Positions 18,799 to 29,157 of a stretch of 64,000 nt of DNA are shown here, piece by piece (position 1 is the stretch's first letter; the number at the start of each line of letters is the position of its first letter). The translations under genes and the position numbers were made by a program. Under the pieces are notes generated by a model that saw only the letters and a list, made by a program, of their open reading frames with translations, made no database searches and had not been told where the DNA came from. Origin of the DNA: Dyadobacter fanqingshengii (GTDB taxonomy: Bacteria > Bacteroidota > Bacteroidia > Cytophagales > Spirosomataceae); NCBI RefSeq assembly GCF_023822005.2, contig NZ_CP098806.1, positions 4,154,001 through 4,218,000 on the forward strand. Direction: 5' to 3'.

Positions 18799-20235
18799 AT
18801 GGGACCGCTGCAAATTAAAGACATTTTACAAACTTCTCCTGAAAACCAGTCCGTTACAGTAAAAGGATGGGTCAGGACAAAACGTGAGAGCAAAAACGCG
18901 ATTTTTATTGCGTTGAATGACGGTTCAACCATTCATAATATTCAGGCCGTGGCTGAGCCTGGCCAGTTTTCTGCTGAATTACTAAGCACCGTAACTACTG
19001 GTTCTTGCCTTAAAATAACCGGACAACTTGTTGAATCACAAGGTTCTGGCCAAGCTGTTGAGGTTAAAATTGAAGACATTCTGGTTTACGGAACGGCCGA
19101 TCCAGAGACTTTTCCTTTGCAGCCTAAAAAACATTCGCTTGAATTTTTGCGTGAAATAGCGCATTTGCGCCCTCGTACGAACACATTCAGCGCCATCCTG
19201 CGCATTCGCCATGCATTGGCGTTTGCAGTGCATTCTTATTTCAATGATGGCGGATTTTTCTATCTGCATACGCCTGTAATTACGGCCTCGGATGCAGAAG
19301 GAGCAGGTGAAATGTTCCGAGTTACGACATTGGATTTGAATAAATTGCCAAGAACCGAGGAAGGCGCGATCAACTTTAAAGAAGATTTTTTTGGTAGAGA
19401 GGCTAATCTGACGGTTTCCGGCCAGCTTGAAGGTGAGCTGGGTGCAATGGCGCTTTCCAAAATCTATACATTCGGTCCAACATTTCGTGCTGAAAACTCC
19501 AATACAACGCGCCATTTGGCCGAATTCTGGATGATTGAGCCTGAAATGGCCTTTTTTGAGCTGGAAGATAACATGGATCTGGCAGAGGATTTTGTCAAAA
19601 AAGTGATTTCGTATGCTTTGGAAAACTGCAAGGATGACCTGAATTTCTTGCAAAACAGGTTGGCAGAAGAAGAAAAGAGCAAACCTCAAAATGAGCGCTC
19701 GATTCCACTTCTTGAAAAATTGAGCTTTGTAGTTGACAATCCTTTCGAGCGCCTGACTTACACAGAAGCGATTGAGATTTTATTGAAATCAAAACCACAA
19801 AAAGAGAAGAAATTCCAGTATCCGGTTGGCTGGGGAATTGACCTTTCCAGCGAACATGAGCGTTATTTGGTTGAAAAACATTTCAAAAAACCGGTTATCC
19901 TCACCAATTATCCAAAGGAAATCAAGTCGTTTTACATGAAACTGGACGACGACGGAAAAACGGTTCGTGCGATGGACGTGCTATTCCCGGGCATTGGCGA
20001 AATCATCGGCGGAAGTCAGCGTGAGGAGGATTACGACAAACTTTTGGGCCGCGTGCACGAAGTGGGCATTGATCCGCAAAACCTTTGGTGGTATCTGGAA
20101 ACCCGCAAATTCGGAACGGCTCCGCACTCAGGGTTCGGACTTGGGTTCGAGCGTCTGGTGCTTTTTGTGACGGGTATGAGCAACATTCGCGACGTGATTC
20201 CTTTTCCAAGATATCCGAAGAGCGCAGAATTTTAA
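18799..20235 (+). CDS. asnS: Asparagine--tRNA ligase
   Basis: 478 residues, the usual length of bacterial AsnRS. An N-terminal OB-fold anticodon-binding domain ([18 protein letters not shown]) is followed by the class II catalytic core: motif 2 around [20 protein letters not shown] and motif 3 [16 protein letters not shown], ending [12 protein letters not shown], which separates AsnRS from AspRS. It charges tRNA-Asn in the cytoplasm. Monocistronic; a possible -7 box TAATTTTG is at 18730-18737. Confidence 0.97.
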   Translation: MGPLQIKDILQTSPENQSVTVKGWVRTKRESKNAIFIALNDGSTIHNIQAVAEPGQFSAELLSTVTTGSCLKITGQLVESQGSGQAVEVKIEDILVYGTADPETFPLQPKKHSLEFLREIAHLRPRTNTFSAILRIRHALAFAVHSYFNDGGFFYLHTPVITASDAEGAGEMFRVTTLDLNKLPRTEEGAINFKEDFFGREANLTVSGQLEGELGAMALSKIYTFGPTFRAENSNTTRHLAEFWMIEPEMAFFELEDNMDLAEDFVKKVISYALENCKDDLNFLQNRLAEEEKSKPQNERSIPLLEKLSFVVDNPFERLTYTEAIEILLKSKPQKEKKFQYPVGWGIDLSSEHERYLVEKHFKKPVILTNYPKEIKSFYMKLDDDGKTVRAMDVLFPGIGEIIGGSQREEDYDKLLGRVHEVGIDPQNLWWYLETRKFGTAPHSGFGLGFERLVLFVTGMSNIRDVIPFPRYPKSAEF

Positions 20236-20310
20236 AAAATATCCATCCCCCGCGTGACCTTTTTGAGATTTACCGTATCAATAAAGTAAATACTGTAAAT
20301 CTTAAAATTC

Positions 20311-21453
20311 ATGCACATGAAAAAGGACTTTAATTTTTTTGGAAACAGCATCATCCTGACTTGGTCAATGGTGCTGTTTTTTATTTTAAATGGCTTTGCA
20401 CAGGAAGCTTTTAAAATCAAATGGTCAATGGATTACACGCAAAGCGGCGTTTCCAACCATGTTAATTTCTTACCAACCGACGCCGTGCTGGCGGGTGGCG
20501 GGAATACAAATGCACTCAATGGCGGTTATGGACTCGGCGGCGCGACGGTGGCAGCATATGTGGTGCGCCCCTGGCCGACCAACTTTTCAAGTGGCCGTTA
20601 TATGGAATTCAAATTCACAGCCAAATCATTTAAATACAACATTACCAGCATTTCCCTGCGGTTAAGGCGCTCGCCCGACGGTCCGAAGCAATTCAAAATC
20701 CGAACAAGCATGGATGGCTTTGCTTCGGACCTTACTGCATCCACATTGGCTAATCCCAGCCAGTTTTACACGCTATCGGTCCCGGCAGGTTTCAATAACC
20801 TGTCCGAAAACACATTCACATTCCGCATTTACGGTTACGGCCCGACCAGCATTTACGGCACATTATGGTTTGACGAGATCATGGTGAACGGAGACGTCCT
20901 GGCGATTGTGCTGCCCATTCATCTCACATTTTTCAAAGCGTCCGTACGCCAAGGCAAAGCATTACTTTCCTGGGAAACCACCTGGGAGAAAAACAGCGAA
21001 GAATTCCTGATCGAGCGCAGCAGCGACCAAAATGTATTTACACAAATTGCCTCGTTGCCTGCCAGTGGCGAAACGCAGGGTCGGACCCGCTATGAATTTA
21101 TGGACGAAACGCCAGCAGCCGGAATCAATCATTATCGGCTCCGAATGACAGATCAGGATGGTCGTTTCGTATTTTCAGCCCTGGCGGATGTTCAAATACA
21201 TTCAGAAAACGCTTCATTTTACATTGCTCCCAACCCAGCCTCCACGACGAATATTTCTGTTTTTGGTAAAAATATTGATCCCGGAGCCTTGGAACTCACA
21301 GATCTGGCCGGTTTACGTATAGTCGTTAAAAACGAATTTAATGTGCAGGGATTTATTGATTTACTTCCTGTTCAGGCGCTTTCACCCGGTTTGTATTTAC
21401 TGTCTTATCACAAAAATGGCCGCAAAGAACATGCGAAAGTATTAGTTCGGTAA
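20311..21453 (+). CDS. Secreted T9SS cargo protein, unknown function
   Basis: 380 residues. ATGs at 20311 and 20317 are both possible; the signal peptide (IILTWSMVLFFILNGFAQ) follows either. The middle (about residues 30-200) is a predicted beta-sandwich found in many secreted Cytophagales proteins. About residues 205-290 form a fibronectin-like module typical before T9SS tails (LLSWETTWEKNSEEFLIERS). The C-terminus (NPASTTNISVF...SPGLYLLSYHKNGRKEHAKVLV) is a type A T9SS sorting domain, so the protein should be exported across the outer membrane. Its activity is not recognised. Confidence 0.75.
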   Translation: MHMKKDFNFFGNSIILTWSMVLFFILNGFAQEAFKIKWSMDYTQSGVSNHVNFLPTDAVLAGGGNTNALNGGYGLGGATVAAYVVRPWPTNFSSGRYMEFKFTAKSFKYNITSISLRLRRSPDGPKQFKIRTSMDGFASDLTASTLANPSQFYTLSVPAGFNNLSENTFTFRIYGYGPTSIYGTLWFDEIMVNGDVLAIVLPIHLTFFKASVRQGKALLSWETTWEKNSEEFLIERSSDQNVFTQIASLPASGETQGRTRYEFMDETPAAGINHYRLRMTDQDGRFVFSALADVQIHSENASFYIAPNPASTTNISVFGKNIDPGALELTDLAGLRIVVKNEFNVQGFIDLLPVQALSPGLYLLSYHKNGRKEHAKVLVR

Positions 21454-21528
21454 AATATTGTGCGCTTAATTTGTAATGCTTAAGTATAAAAATTGCCTGC
21501 GATTCATCGTTAGGAAAGCGACGTTCTG

Positions 21529-22764
21529 ATGAAAATAAATGGCTTGAAGCCTATGTTGAAAAAAGTGCAGCCGAAAGTGTGGTGGGCGGCATTAGCTGTC
21601 CTGGTAATCCTCCTCGTTTCATGGGGATTGGTGCGAAAAAAGAAGTCCGGCCCTGAGGAAATCATGGTCGACGGCAAAATGGTCTCCAGTCTTGATCCGG
21701 TTCCCGTTAAAAACCCGGATGCAGCAACGGCAGCGAAAATTGCAAAAATCGAAGATATTTTCAGGCGCAAAAAGAGGGCTGGATTCAATGGTAATGTGCT
21801 GATTGTTCAGAAAGGGCAAGTGCTTTATCAAGATTCCTTCGGTTTTGCCCACCTTAAGAAAAAAGACACATTAAATAGTCATTCGCGTTTCCAGCTTGCG
21901 TCGCTTTCCAAGCCATTTACGGCCATTGCGATTCTCAAACTCGTCCAGGAAGGACGTGTTAGTCTGGACGATTCCGTGCAACGCTTTTTCCCTGATTTTC
22001 CTTACCACGGCGTGAAAGTGGATATGCTTCTGAGCCACCGCAGCGGACTTCCCAATTACATTTATTCTTTTGATGACAGTGTGCGCCACGGCAAAAAATA
22101 TCCTGATAATCTGGATATTATGGATTGGTATGCCAAGGTCGTCCCCACTCCTACGCCTTACAACCGCCCCGGAAGGTCTTTCAATTATTGTAATACCAAC
22201 TATTGCGTGCTGGCAGCCATTGTTGAAAAGGTTTCAGGCGAAGATTTTGGGAGATATTTATATGACCAGATTTTCGCTCCGCTGGGCATGACCAACTCGT
22301 TCCTGGTTACCGACACATCCAGCGCGGCCGTGCAGTTCAGGACGGACGGGCATCAGTTCGGGCGCAAATTGGACAAGGATTATTACGATGAAGTGGTCGG
22401 GGATAAAGGCTTGTATTCGACAACGGGCGACATTTATAAGTTTTATAATGGTCTTTCAAAAGGTTTGTTGTTAGACAAAAAACTGCTCGACGAGGCATTT
22501 AAACCAAGAAGTTTCGAACGCGCCGGCATCCGCAATTATGGTTACGGCTTCCGTATGCACACAAAAGAAGACAACACGCCGCGCTTCATTTACCACGGCG
22601 GCTGGTGGAAGGGTTACAACACCATGCTTTGGGTTTGCCCGGAGGATGAGGCGGTGATCATCGTGTTGGGAAATTCGTATAACCGCTCCACTTACGACCT
22701 CAAAGAACTGCTCGAAGTGATCCACGGACCTGGCAAGGTCGAGGAGATTGAGAAAGACATCTAG
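21529..22764 (+). CDS. Serine hydrolase, beta-lactamase/PBP-like (class C fold)
   Basis: 411 residues. A single N-terminal membrane helix (WWAALAVLVILLVSWGLV) anchors a periplasmic catalytic domain. The serine motif SxxK is SLSK in FQLASLSKPFTAIAIL; the YxN element is YCN in FNYCNTNYCVLA; the third motif is HGG in YHGGWWKGYN. Homologues are D-amino-peptidases, esterases or carboxypeptidases; the true substrate is unknown. It ends 61 nt before nuoL on the same strand, probably an independent unit. Confidence 0.85.
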   Translation: MKINGLKPMLKKVQPKVWWAALAVLVILLVSWGLVRKKKSGPEEIMVDGKMVSSLDPVPVKNPDAATAAKIAKIEDIFRRKKRAGFNGNVLIVQKGQVLYQDSFGFAHLKKKDTLNSHSRFQLASLSKPFTAIAILKLVQEGRVSLDDSVQRFFPDFPYHGVKVDMLLSHRSGLPNYIYSFDDSVRHGKKYPDNLDIMDWYAKVVPTPTPYNRPGRSFNYCNTNYCVLAAIVEKVSGEDFGRYLYDQIFAPLGMTNSFLVTDTSSAAVQFRTDGHQFGRKLDKDYYDEVVGDKGLYSTTGDIYKFYNGLSKGLLLDKKLLDEAFKPRSFERAGIRNYGYGFRMHTKEDNTPRFIYHGGWWKGYNTMLWVCPEDEAVIIVLGNSYNRSTYDLKELLEVIHGPGKVEEIEKDI

Positions 22765-22825
22765 CATTGTTTGAATTCGGCCGCGAATTCTGGATATTTG
22801 CCGAAACAAACGAATTCCCGCGTCT

Positions 22826-24784
22826 ATGCCCGATTCTGCATACTTTTTACCTGCTTGTCTGCTGTTGGGATTGCCATTTTTGGGTTTTCTTTTGCTCTGG
22901 CTGGCTGGAAAAGGTTTTAACAAAGCAGCAGGTTGGGCGGGCACAATTATCACTGCATCAGGGCTGGTAACCAGCTTGTTATATGCAGATTCTCAAACAT
23001 TACACGTGGTCAGTTTTCACTGGCTCACAATCGGTGACACTTCCATTGACTTTCCTTTTCGTTTTGATGCACTAACCTGCATGATGCTCGTAATCGTGCA
23101 TTTTGTGGCATTGCTCGTGCAACTTTATTCTACTTCCTATTTGCGTGGCGATCAAAATCTGCACCGCTATTTCGCATTTATTCAGCTTTTCCTTTTTTCC
23201 ATGATCGGCATTGTGCTTTCGGGCAGCTTGCTGGTGATGTACATTTTCTGGGAACTGGTGGGGCTCTCTTCATATCTGCTCATTGGATTTTGGTATTTCA
23301 AACCTAGGGCCGTTTGGGCTGCGCAAAAGGCATTTGTACTTAACAGAATCGGCGACGCAGCATTCCTGACCGGGATTTTAATGCTGTTTTACTATATTGG
23401 TTCTACCGACTTTGAGGTGCTCTCAATGAAAATTGATTCAATTAGTCCCGGAATCCTGACGGCAATTGGCCTTTGTCTTTTTGGCGGTTGCATGGGAAAA
23501 TCGGCTCAATTCCCGCTTTCCGGCTGGTTACCGGATGCAATGGAAGGTCCTACACCCGTTTCCGCGCTCATTCACGCTGCCACAATGGTTGCAGCCGGGA
23601 TTTTCTTATTGGCAAGAATTTCATTTTTACTCACATTCGACGCCAAGCTGGTCATCACGATCATTGGCACCATTACCATGCTGATCGGGGCTGTGAGGGC
23701 GACACAAGTTTGGGATATCAAGCGGGTTTTGGCCTATTCCACCATGTCGCAGCTTGGGTTAATGGTCGTTGCAGTCGGTTTTGGAAGCTGGCAAACTGCT
23801 CTTTTTCATCTGGCAACGCACGCCTTTTTTAAAGCAGGATTATTCCTTTCAGCCGGTTCAGTCATTCACGCAGTAACACCGTCAGACCTGGGTTCCGATT
23901 TTGATTTGCAGGATATGCGCACGATGGGCGGTTTGCGCAAAGCATTGCCGGTAACATTCATTTGTTTTTCAGTTTGTGCGTCGGCATTAGCAGGGTTACC
24001 ATTCTTTTCAGGGTTTTTATCCAAAGACGCGATCATTACCGAAGGGTTTCTCTGGGCAGCGGAACTGGGCGCACTGTTTTATATTTTCCCCATTCTCGTG
24101 ATCCTCTCCGCTGGCTTAACGGCTTATTATATGACCCGGCAGCTCTGGCTGGTGTTTTTTGGTGAAAACAGATTTAATGCCACACACATTCACCCGCATG
24201 AATCACCGGCTGTAATGTGGCTTCCAATGGCCATTTTGGCCGTTTTGTCGATTTTTATCTGGTTCTCCTGGAACCCATTTGATGCGGCAGGCTGGTTTTT
24301 GGCATTCATAGGGCAACATTCAGAAACGCATTTAGTCTGGGTTCCGGTTGTTGCGAGTTTGACGACTTTTGCTTCGATTTTTCTTGCATACAGAGAAATT
24401 AAAACAGAAAACCCATTTGGTGTAAATGCAGTAAAGGCTACTAATGCTTCGAATGTGCTGCAAAACTTCGTGTGGTTAAGGGATTATTCCAACACCCAGT
24501 ATTTCATCATTCCCTTTGCTTTCATTACAAAATATCTGAAAATATTCGAAAAGCGGATCATCGACTCGTTTGTCGATAGCCTTGCTAAAATGAGCGTTGT
24601 CCTGGGCCACCTTATTGGCTGGTTCGACCGGTTTTTTGTGGATGGCGGCGTGAATTTGCTGGTCTTTTCGATTAAATCCGGCGGGCAGGCAGTCCGTAAC
24701 TTACAAAATGGCAAGATCCAGTCGTATTTCATTGTGACTGCCATGGGCGTGTTTTTATTGATATTGTGGTTGGTTATCCTTTAA
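22826..24784 (+). CDS. nuoL: NADH-quinone oxidoreductase subunit L (antiporter-like)
   Basis: 652 residues and about 16 membrane helices. The proton-channel signatures of NuoL are present: the TM5 glutamate in FWELVGLSSYLLIGFWY, NRIGDAAF, and the TM7 lysine in CMGKSAQFPLSGWLPDAMEG followed by TPVSALIHAATMV. The C-terminus carries the long lateral-helix region and a final anchor helix. It pumps protons in respiratory complex I. It is followed 41 nt later by nuoM, but no other nuo gene is within 15 kb on either side. Confidence 0.93.
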   Translation: MPDSAYFLPACLLLGLPFLGFLLLWLAGKGFNKAAGWAGTIITASGLVTSLLYADSQTLHVVSFHWLTIGDTSIDFPFRFDALTCMMLVIVHFVALLVQLYSTSYLRGDQNLHRYFAFIQLFLFSMIGIVLSGSLLVMYIFWELVGLSSYLLIGFWYFKPRAVWAAQKAFVLNRIGDAAFLTGILMLFYYIGSTDFEVLSMKIDSISPGILTAIGLCLFGGCMGKSAQFPLSGWLPDAMEGPTPVSALIHAATMVAAGIFLLARISFLLTFDAKLVITIIGTITMLIGAVRATQVWDIKRVLAYSTMSQLGLMVVAVGFGSWQTALFHLATHAFFKAGLFLSAGSVIHAVTPSDLGSDFDLQDMRTMGGLRKALPVTFICFSVCASALAGLPFFSGFLSKDAIITEGFLWAAELGALFYIFPILVILSAGLTAYYMTRQLWLVFFGENRFNATHIHPHESPAVMWLPMAILAVLSIFIWFSWNPFDAAGWFLAFIGQHSETHLVWVPVVASLTTFASIFLAYREIKTENPFGVNAVKATNASNVLQNFVWLRDYSNTQYFIIPFAFITKYLKIFEKRIIDSFVDSLAKMSVVLGHLIGWFDRFFVDGGVNLLVFSIKSGGQAVRNLQNGKIQSYFIVTAMGVFLLILWLVIL

Positions 24785-24825
24785 AGCCGCTTAACGAACC
24801 GGCCACGATTTTAACTTAATGCTGA

Positions 24826-26493
24826 ATGATTGATCATATACTGACATTACTTATTGCGATTCCTTTGCTTGGCGCAGCCGCTGTGGCTGTATGGCCGGCC
24901 AAAAAGCCTGAAAATTTCCGGATCATCGCATTGGTCGCGCTGGCTTTGGAAGTAATCATTTCATTGTTTTTATATATTTCTTTTGACAACCAAAACCCCG
25001 GTCACCAGCTCAGCGAGGTTACCGACTGGATTACTTTGCCCATTGGCGCATTGGGCGTGGTTTCTATTGATTATGCCCTGGCGGTGGATGGCATCAGCTT
25101 TCCGCTTGTATTGTTGGCGGTGATCGTGCTTTTCGTGGGTGTGATCAGTTCCTGGAATGTTATTCAAAAGTCGCGAGCTTATTTTGCATTGTATTTATTG
25201 CTCACAGGCAGTGTAATCGGCTGTTTTCTGGCGCAGGACTTCTTCCTTTTTTACCTGTTTTTCGAATTCATGTTGCTGCCGATGTATTTTCTCATCGGCT
25301 TATGGGGCGGTCCGAGGCGTGAGTATGCAGCATTGAAATTCTTTATTTACACATTCTTTGGCTCGCTGCTTATTCTGATTGTGATGATTGCGCTGTATCT
25401 ATCCGTGATCGATCCATTGGAAACAGCAAAAGTCGTAGGCATTTTAGGCATCGATGATCCCATCCATCCTGACCTCATTTCCCAGGTTCAGCAATGGCTT
25501 ATTGATGGTAAAATCGCTCCCGAGCAGCTCGTTCACACATTCCGTTTCGCCTATCTGGCCGATCCTAACAATTACATTCCCGGCTCGTTACTGAGCACCG
25601 CTTCTGAATATCTGATCGGTAACATTCCATTGCGTCTGCTTGCATTCTGGTTCCTGTTTATCGGCTTTGCCGTGAAGTTGCCCGTCGTTCCCGTACACAC
25701 GTGGTTGCCCGACGCGCACGTAGAAGCGCCGACGCCTATTTCCGTTGTGCTGGCTGGGATTCTTTTGAAGATTGGTGGTTACGGTTTCATCCGGATTGTG
25801 GATGGTTTTTTCCCGTTCGAGGCACAATACAGCACTATTCCACTGGCTGTTTTAGGCATGATTTCCATCATTTATGGCGGGTTCAATGCATTAGGACAAA
25901 GCGATTTGAAAAAAATGATCGCCTATTCCTCTGTTTCACACATGGGTTTTGTGTTGCTCGGAGTAGCCGCATTCACAGCCGAAGGCATCAACGGGGCTAT
26001 TTATCAAATGGTAAGCCACGGCGTCCTTTCCGCCATGCTCTTTATTCTTACCGGCGTGGTTTATGACCGCACGCACGACCGCCGAATCGACCATTACCGC
26101 GGCCTCATCGCAGTAATGCCGCAATACACCATCATCACCGGCATTGCATTCTTCGCTTCATTAGGACTTCCCGGATTCTCAGGCTTTGTGGGAGAACTTT
26201 TCACATTAATGGGCGCATTTCAGTCCGAAGCATTGCCCGTCTGGATCCCCGCATTGTCCACATTAGGCATCGTGTTGGCAGCCGCATATTTCCTCTGGAC
26301 CTACCAACGCATGTTCTTCGGCGCATTCTGGTACAAAAACGGAAGCTTGCACGTATTGTCCGACTTAACAAAAAGGGAAACAGCGATGCTGCTCCCCTTG
26401 GTTATATTGACTATTTTGTTGGGTCTGCTTCCCGGAATTCTATTCGATATGACCGGGCCGACTGTTGAGGCTTGGTTGGATGGGTTGCGGTAA
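24826..26493 (+). CDS. nuoM: NADH-quinone oxidoreductase subunit M
   Basis: 555 residues, longer than E. coli NuoM (about 509). The TM5 glutamate is in FFEFMLLPMYFLIGLWGG and the TM7 lysine in VKLPVVPVHTWLPDAHVEA, followed by PTPISVVLAGILLKIGGYG. The extra length is an insertion of about 60 residues between TM6 and TM7 (ETAKVVGILGIDDPIHP onward), common in Bacteroidota NuoM. It would act with NuoL as a proton-pumping subunit. Transcribed with nuoL; nuoN does not follow, as the next gene is convergent and starts only two bases beyond the stop. Confidence 0.92.
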   Translation: MIDHILTLLIAIPLLGAAAVAVWPAKKPENFRIIALVALALEVIISLFLYISFDNQNPGHQLSEVTDWITLPIGALGVVSIDYALAVDGISFPLVLLAVIVLFVGVISSWNVIQKSRAYFALYLLLTGSVIGCFLAQDFFLFYLFFEFMLLPMYFLIGLWGGPRREYAALKFFIYTFFGSLLILIVMIALYLSVIDPLETAKVVGILGIDDPIHPDLISQVQQWLIDGKIAPEQLVHTFRFAYLADPNNYIPGSLLSTASEYLIGNIPLRLLAFWFLFIGFAVKLPVVPVHTWLPDAHVEAPTPISVVLAGILLKIGGYGFIRIVDGFFPFEAQYSTIPLAVLGMISIIYGGFNALGQSDLKKMIAYSSVSHMGFVLLGVAAFTAEGINGAIYQMVSHGVLSAMLFILTGVVYDRTHDRRIDHYRGLIAVMPQYTIITGIAFFASLGLPGFSGFVGELFTLMGAFQSEALPVWIPALSTLGIVLAAAYFLWTYQRMFFGAFWYKNGSLHVLSDLTKRETAMLLPLVILTILLGLLPGILFDMTGPTVEAWLDGLR

Positions 26494-26494
26494 C

Positions 26495-26905
26495 CTACTT
26501 CCCAAATATCTGATCCAGGCTAAATCTACCCTTCTTTGCCAGTGCCTGCAATGTTTGCTGCTGCTCCGGCGTAAGCACTTCTATGATTTCTTGTCTTTTT
26601 TCTTCGGACAGTCTTTTGTGATCGCGGCGTTTGGCTTCGTCGTTTCTGGATAATTTGCGGTCCATGCGTGCGTAGCGGCGGTCGATTTTCTTTAATTGCT
26701 TTTGCTGGCGTTTGCTGAGATTGAGCTCTTCTGCGAAGCGGTCGAGGTTTTTTTCGAGGCGGCGGTTGTTGAGTTTGGGGTTGGTTACGGGCTCTTCGTT
26801 GCGATAAGCCTCGTCATTATCGGCTGTGTTTCCAGGGTTCGAAGTAGCGCAGCTGGCAAAAAACAAGGTTACGGCCATCAGGCTGAGCATTAATATCTTT
26901 TTCAT
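26495..26905 (-). CDS. Small basic lipoprotein, Spy/CpxP-like LTxxQ motif
   Basis: 136 residues. A lipobox FASC (Cys19) follows the signal peptide MKKILMLSLMAVTLF. The mature part is highly charged and helical, with RNEEPVTNPKLNNRRLEKN, then a heptad-like KRQQKQLKKIDRRYARMDRK. Near the end, LTPEQQQTLQAL resembles the LTxxQ repeat of periplasmic Spy/CpxP proteins; that link is weak. Convergent with nuoM, with a 1-base gap between the stop codons, so no terminator can lie between them. Confidence 0.6.
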   Translation of the reverse strand: MKKILMLSLMAVTLFFASCATSNPGNTADNDEAYRNEEPVTNPKLNNRRLEKNLDRFAEELNLSKRQQKQLKKIDRRYARMDRKLSRNDEAKRRDHKRLSEEKRQEIIEVLTPEQQQTLQALAKKGRFSLDQIFGK

Positions 26906-27008
26906 GGGGTGAATTGGTGGTTAAAAATATTGATGCTTATAACGCAAGGTCGGGGCATTGATATATAATCGTAAGCAAGACTTATATGTATTTTCAAATA
27001 AATGTAGT

Positions 27009-27038
27009 TTTGCCGGAAAGTATAAATAGTATTTTTTG
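27009..27038 (+). promoter_or_regulatory. Possible Bacteroidota sigma-A promoter
   Basis: TTTG at 27009-27012 and TATTTTTTG at 27030-27038, separated by 17 bases, resemble the Bacteroidota -33 TTTG and -7 TAnnTTTG elements, with one extra base in the -7 box. The start codon of the downstream gene is 86 nt away. Tentative. Confidence 0.3.
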
Positions 27039-27124
27039 CAATCTTTACAGTAAATACAACTAGCTTTTATTCCAAACTATGTCCTTTTTACCAAATTTTA
27101 TTTCTCTTTACCCTACTTTATCAA

Positions 27125-28240
27125 ATGAAAGATAGTCCTGCGCCGCAGAGGTTGTTATCGCTGGATACATTGCGTGGTTTTGACATGTTTTGGATTTCAG
27201 GAGGCGAAGAAATTTTCGCAGTGCTCGCAAAAGTTACCGGATGGTCCTGGGCCATTTTTATGGCGCATCAATTCACCCACCCCGATTGGAATGGTTTCCG
27301 CGCCTATGACCTGATCTTTCCTACATTTCTTTTCATGGCTGGGGTTTCTGCACCATTTTCGCTGGGCAGCCGATTGGAAAAAGGCATTCCACCTTCCGAA
27401 TTGATCAGAAAAGTGATCCAGCGCGGACTAATCCTGGTTTTGCTGGGCGTGATTTATAACAATGGTTTATTCCAAACAGAGTGGGAAAATATGCGTTACC
27501 CGAGTGTTTTGGCAAGAATCGGTTTAGCGGGAATGTTTGCGCAGATCATTTATTTATACACAAATAAAAAGACGCGCTGGATCTGGTTTGCAGCCATTTT
27601 GATCGGATACTATCTGTTCATGAAATTTTATCCGGTTCCAGGCTGCGGCGCTGGCTTCCTTACTATCGATTGCAATCCAGCCAGTTACATTGACAAAATG
27701 ATCATTCCGGGCCGGTTGCATTTGAAAATTCACGATCCCGAGGGCCTGGTATCAACCATTCCAGCCATTGCGACGGGGTTAATGGGTATTTTTGCGGGTG
27801 AACTTTTGCGGACAAGCGAAGAAGTTATCTCAAAAAATAACAAAGTCGTTTACCTGGTTTTTGCGGGAGTTATCAGTTTGCTGGTTTGCGTCGTTTGGGA
27901 TTACTTTTTCCCGATTAACAAGAATTTGTGGACGAGTTCGTTCGTGCTTTGTGCGGGCGGGTTCAGTACATTGTTGCTCGCGCTGTTCTACTGGATCGTG
28001 GACGTGCTGAATTACCGGAAATGGACATTGTTTTTCGTGGTAATCGGGATGAATTCCATCGTGATTTACATGGTAGGCAGCTTTATTAACTTCAATTATA
28101 CTGCCCAAGCGCTTTTTGGAGGCATACTCAGTTACTTCCCGCACACTATTGAAGCAGTTGGGGAAGTAATCGCTTATATCATGGTTCAATGGGCTTTTAT
28201 GTATCTTTTGTTCAGGAATAAGCTATTTTTGAAGGTCTAA
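27125..28240 (+). CDS. HGSNAT/NagX-like (DUF5009) acyltransferase-family membrane protein
   Basis: 371 residues, about ten membrane helices. RLLSLDTLRGFDMFWISGGE at the N-terminus and the following YDLIFPTFLFMAGVSAPFSLG are the signature of the heparan-alpha-glucosaminide N-acetyltransferase-like/DUF5009 family. Members are thought to move acetyl groups across the membrane onto amino sugars; bacterial roles are mostly unproven. A hexosaminidase-like protein (NagZ fusion) lies 1 kb downstream, but a shared pathway is speculative. The GldA-like gene follows after 21 nt, so they may be cotranscribed. Confidence 0.8.
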   Translation: MKDSPAPQRLLSLDTLRGFDMFWISGGEEIFAVLAKVTGWSWAIFMAHQFTHPDWNGFRAYDLIFPTFLFMAGVSAPFSLGSRLEKGIPPSELIRKVIQRGLILVLLGVIYNNGLFQTEWENMRYPSVLARIGLAGMFAQIIYLYTNKKTRWIWFAAILIGYYLFMKFYPVPGCGAGFLTIDCNPASYIDKMIIPGRLHLKIHDPEGLVSTIPAIATGLMGIFAGELLRTSEEVISKNNKVVYLVFAGVISLLVCVVWDYFFPINKNLWTSSFVLCAGGFSTLLLALFYWIVDVLNYRKWTLFFVVIGMNSIVIYMVGSFINFNYTAQALFGGILSYFPHTIEAVGEVIAYIMVQWAFMYLLFRNKLFLKV

Positions 28241-28261
28241 TTCAAAATCACACATTCGAAA

Positions 28262-28969
28262 ATGTCCATCCAGGTCACAAACCTTACCAAGCTCTACGGA
28301 ACGCAACGTGCGATTGATGGCATTTCTTTTAGTTTGAAGAAAGGGGAAATTGTTGGTTTTCTGGGCCCGAACGGAGCAGGGAAATCGACGACGATGAAAA
28401 TACTAACCGGCTATCTCAAAGCTTCCGAAGGAACAGCCAAAGTGTCTGATTATGACGTTGCTGAGGAGCCGATGCCGGCGCGCAGGACAATAGGATATTT
28501 GCCAGAGCATAACCCGCTTTACCTGGATATGTATGTGAGTGAATTCCTTCTTTTTTCGGGAAAATTGTATGGCATGAAGTCGGCCGAATTGCGTACACGG
28601 GTGTATGAGGTCATTGCATTGTGCGGCCTGGAAGCTGAGAAGCGCAAGAAGATCGGTCAGCTTTCGAAGGGTTACCGGCAAAGGGTGGGACTGGCGCAGT
28701 CGTTTTTGCATAATCCTTCTGTGCTGATTCTGGATGAACCTACTACTGGCCTGGATCCCAATCAGATACAGGAAATCCGCGATGTGATCCGGAATGCGGG
28801 GAAAGATAAAACCGTGCTTTTTTCAACCCACATTATGCAGGAAGTGGAAGCATTATGTGACCGGGTGATCATTATTAATAAAGGAAAAGTGGTGAGTGAC
28901 AGCTCACTAGACGAACTTCGGAAAACCGGCGATTCGTTAGAAGAAATTTTCAGGAGCCTGACCAAATAG
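28262..28969 (+). CDS. gldA: GldA-like ABC transporter ATP-binding protein
   Basis: 235 residues, a full ABC ATPase: Walker A GPNGAGKST near residue 35, signature LSKGYRQRVGLAQSFL, Walker B VLILDEPTTGLDP, H-loop STHIMQEV. The stretches IGYLPEHNPLYLDMYV and EPTTGLDPNQIQEIR closely match GldA, the ATPase of the GldAFG gliding-motility transporter; it is shorter than the roughly 300-residue GldA of Flavobacterium. No gldF/gldG permease genes are in the window, so the partner is elsewhere or the protein is a general exporter ATPase. Confidence 0.75.
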   Translation: MSIQVTNLTKLYGTQRAIDGISFSLKKGEIVGFLGPNGAGKSTTMKILTGYLKASEGTAKVSDYDVAEEPMPARRTIGYLPEHNPLYLDMYVSEFLLFSGKLYGMKSAELRTRVYEVIALCGLEAEKRKKIGQLSKGYRQRVGLAQSFLHNPSVLILDEPTTGLDPNQIQEIRDVIRNAGKDKTVLFSTHIMQEVEALCDRVIIINKGKVVSDSSLDELRKTGDSLEEIFRSLTK

Positions 28970-29157
28970 TTTTTAGTTTAAAGTTTAGTGAAGGTCAAAG
29001 TTCAAAAGCATCAAATATTAGAATTGCATTAAAACAACTTTTTTTCGGATTTATTCCGACTGCAATTTGTTATTATTGTAACCTTTGATAAATTCAATCG
29101 TGCAGTGCAAAATTTGGATAACCTAACATTCCCTCGTTAAAATCAGTGATTCGGAGT

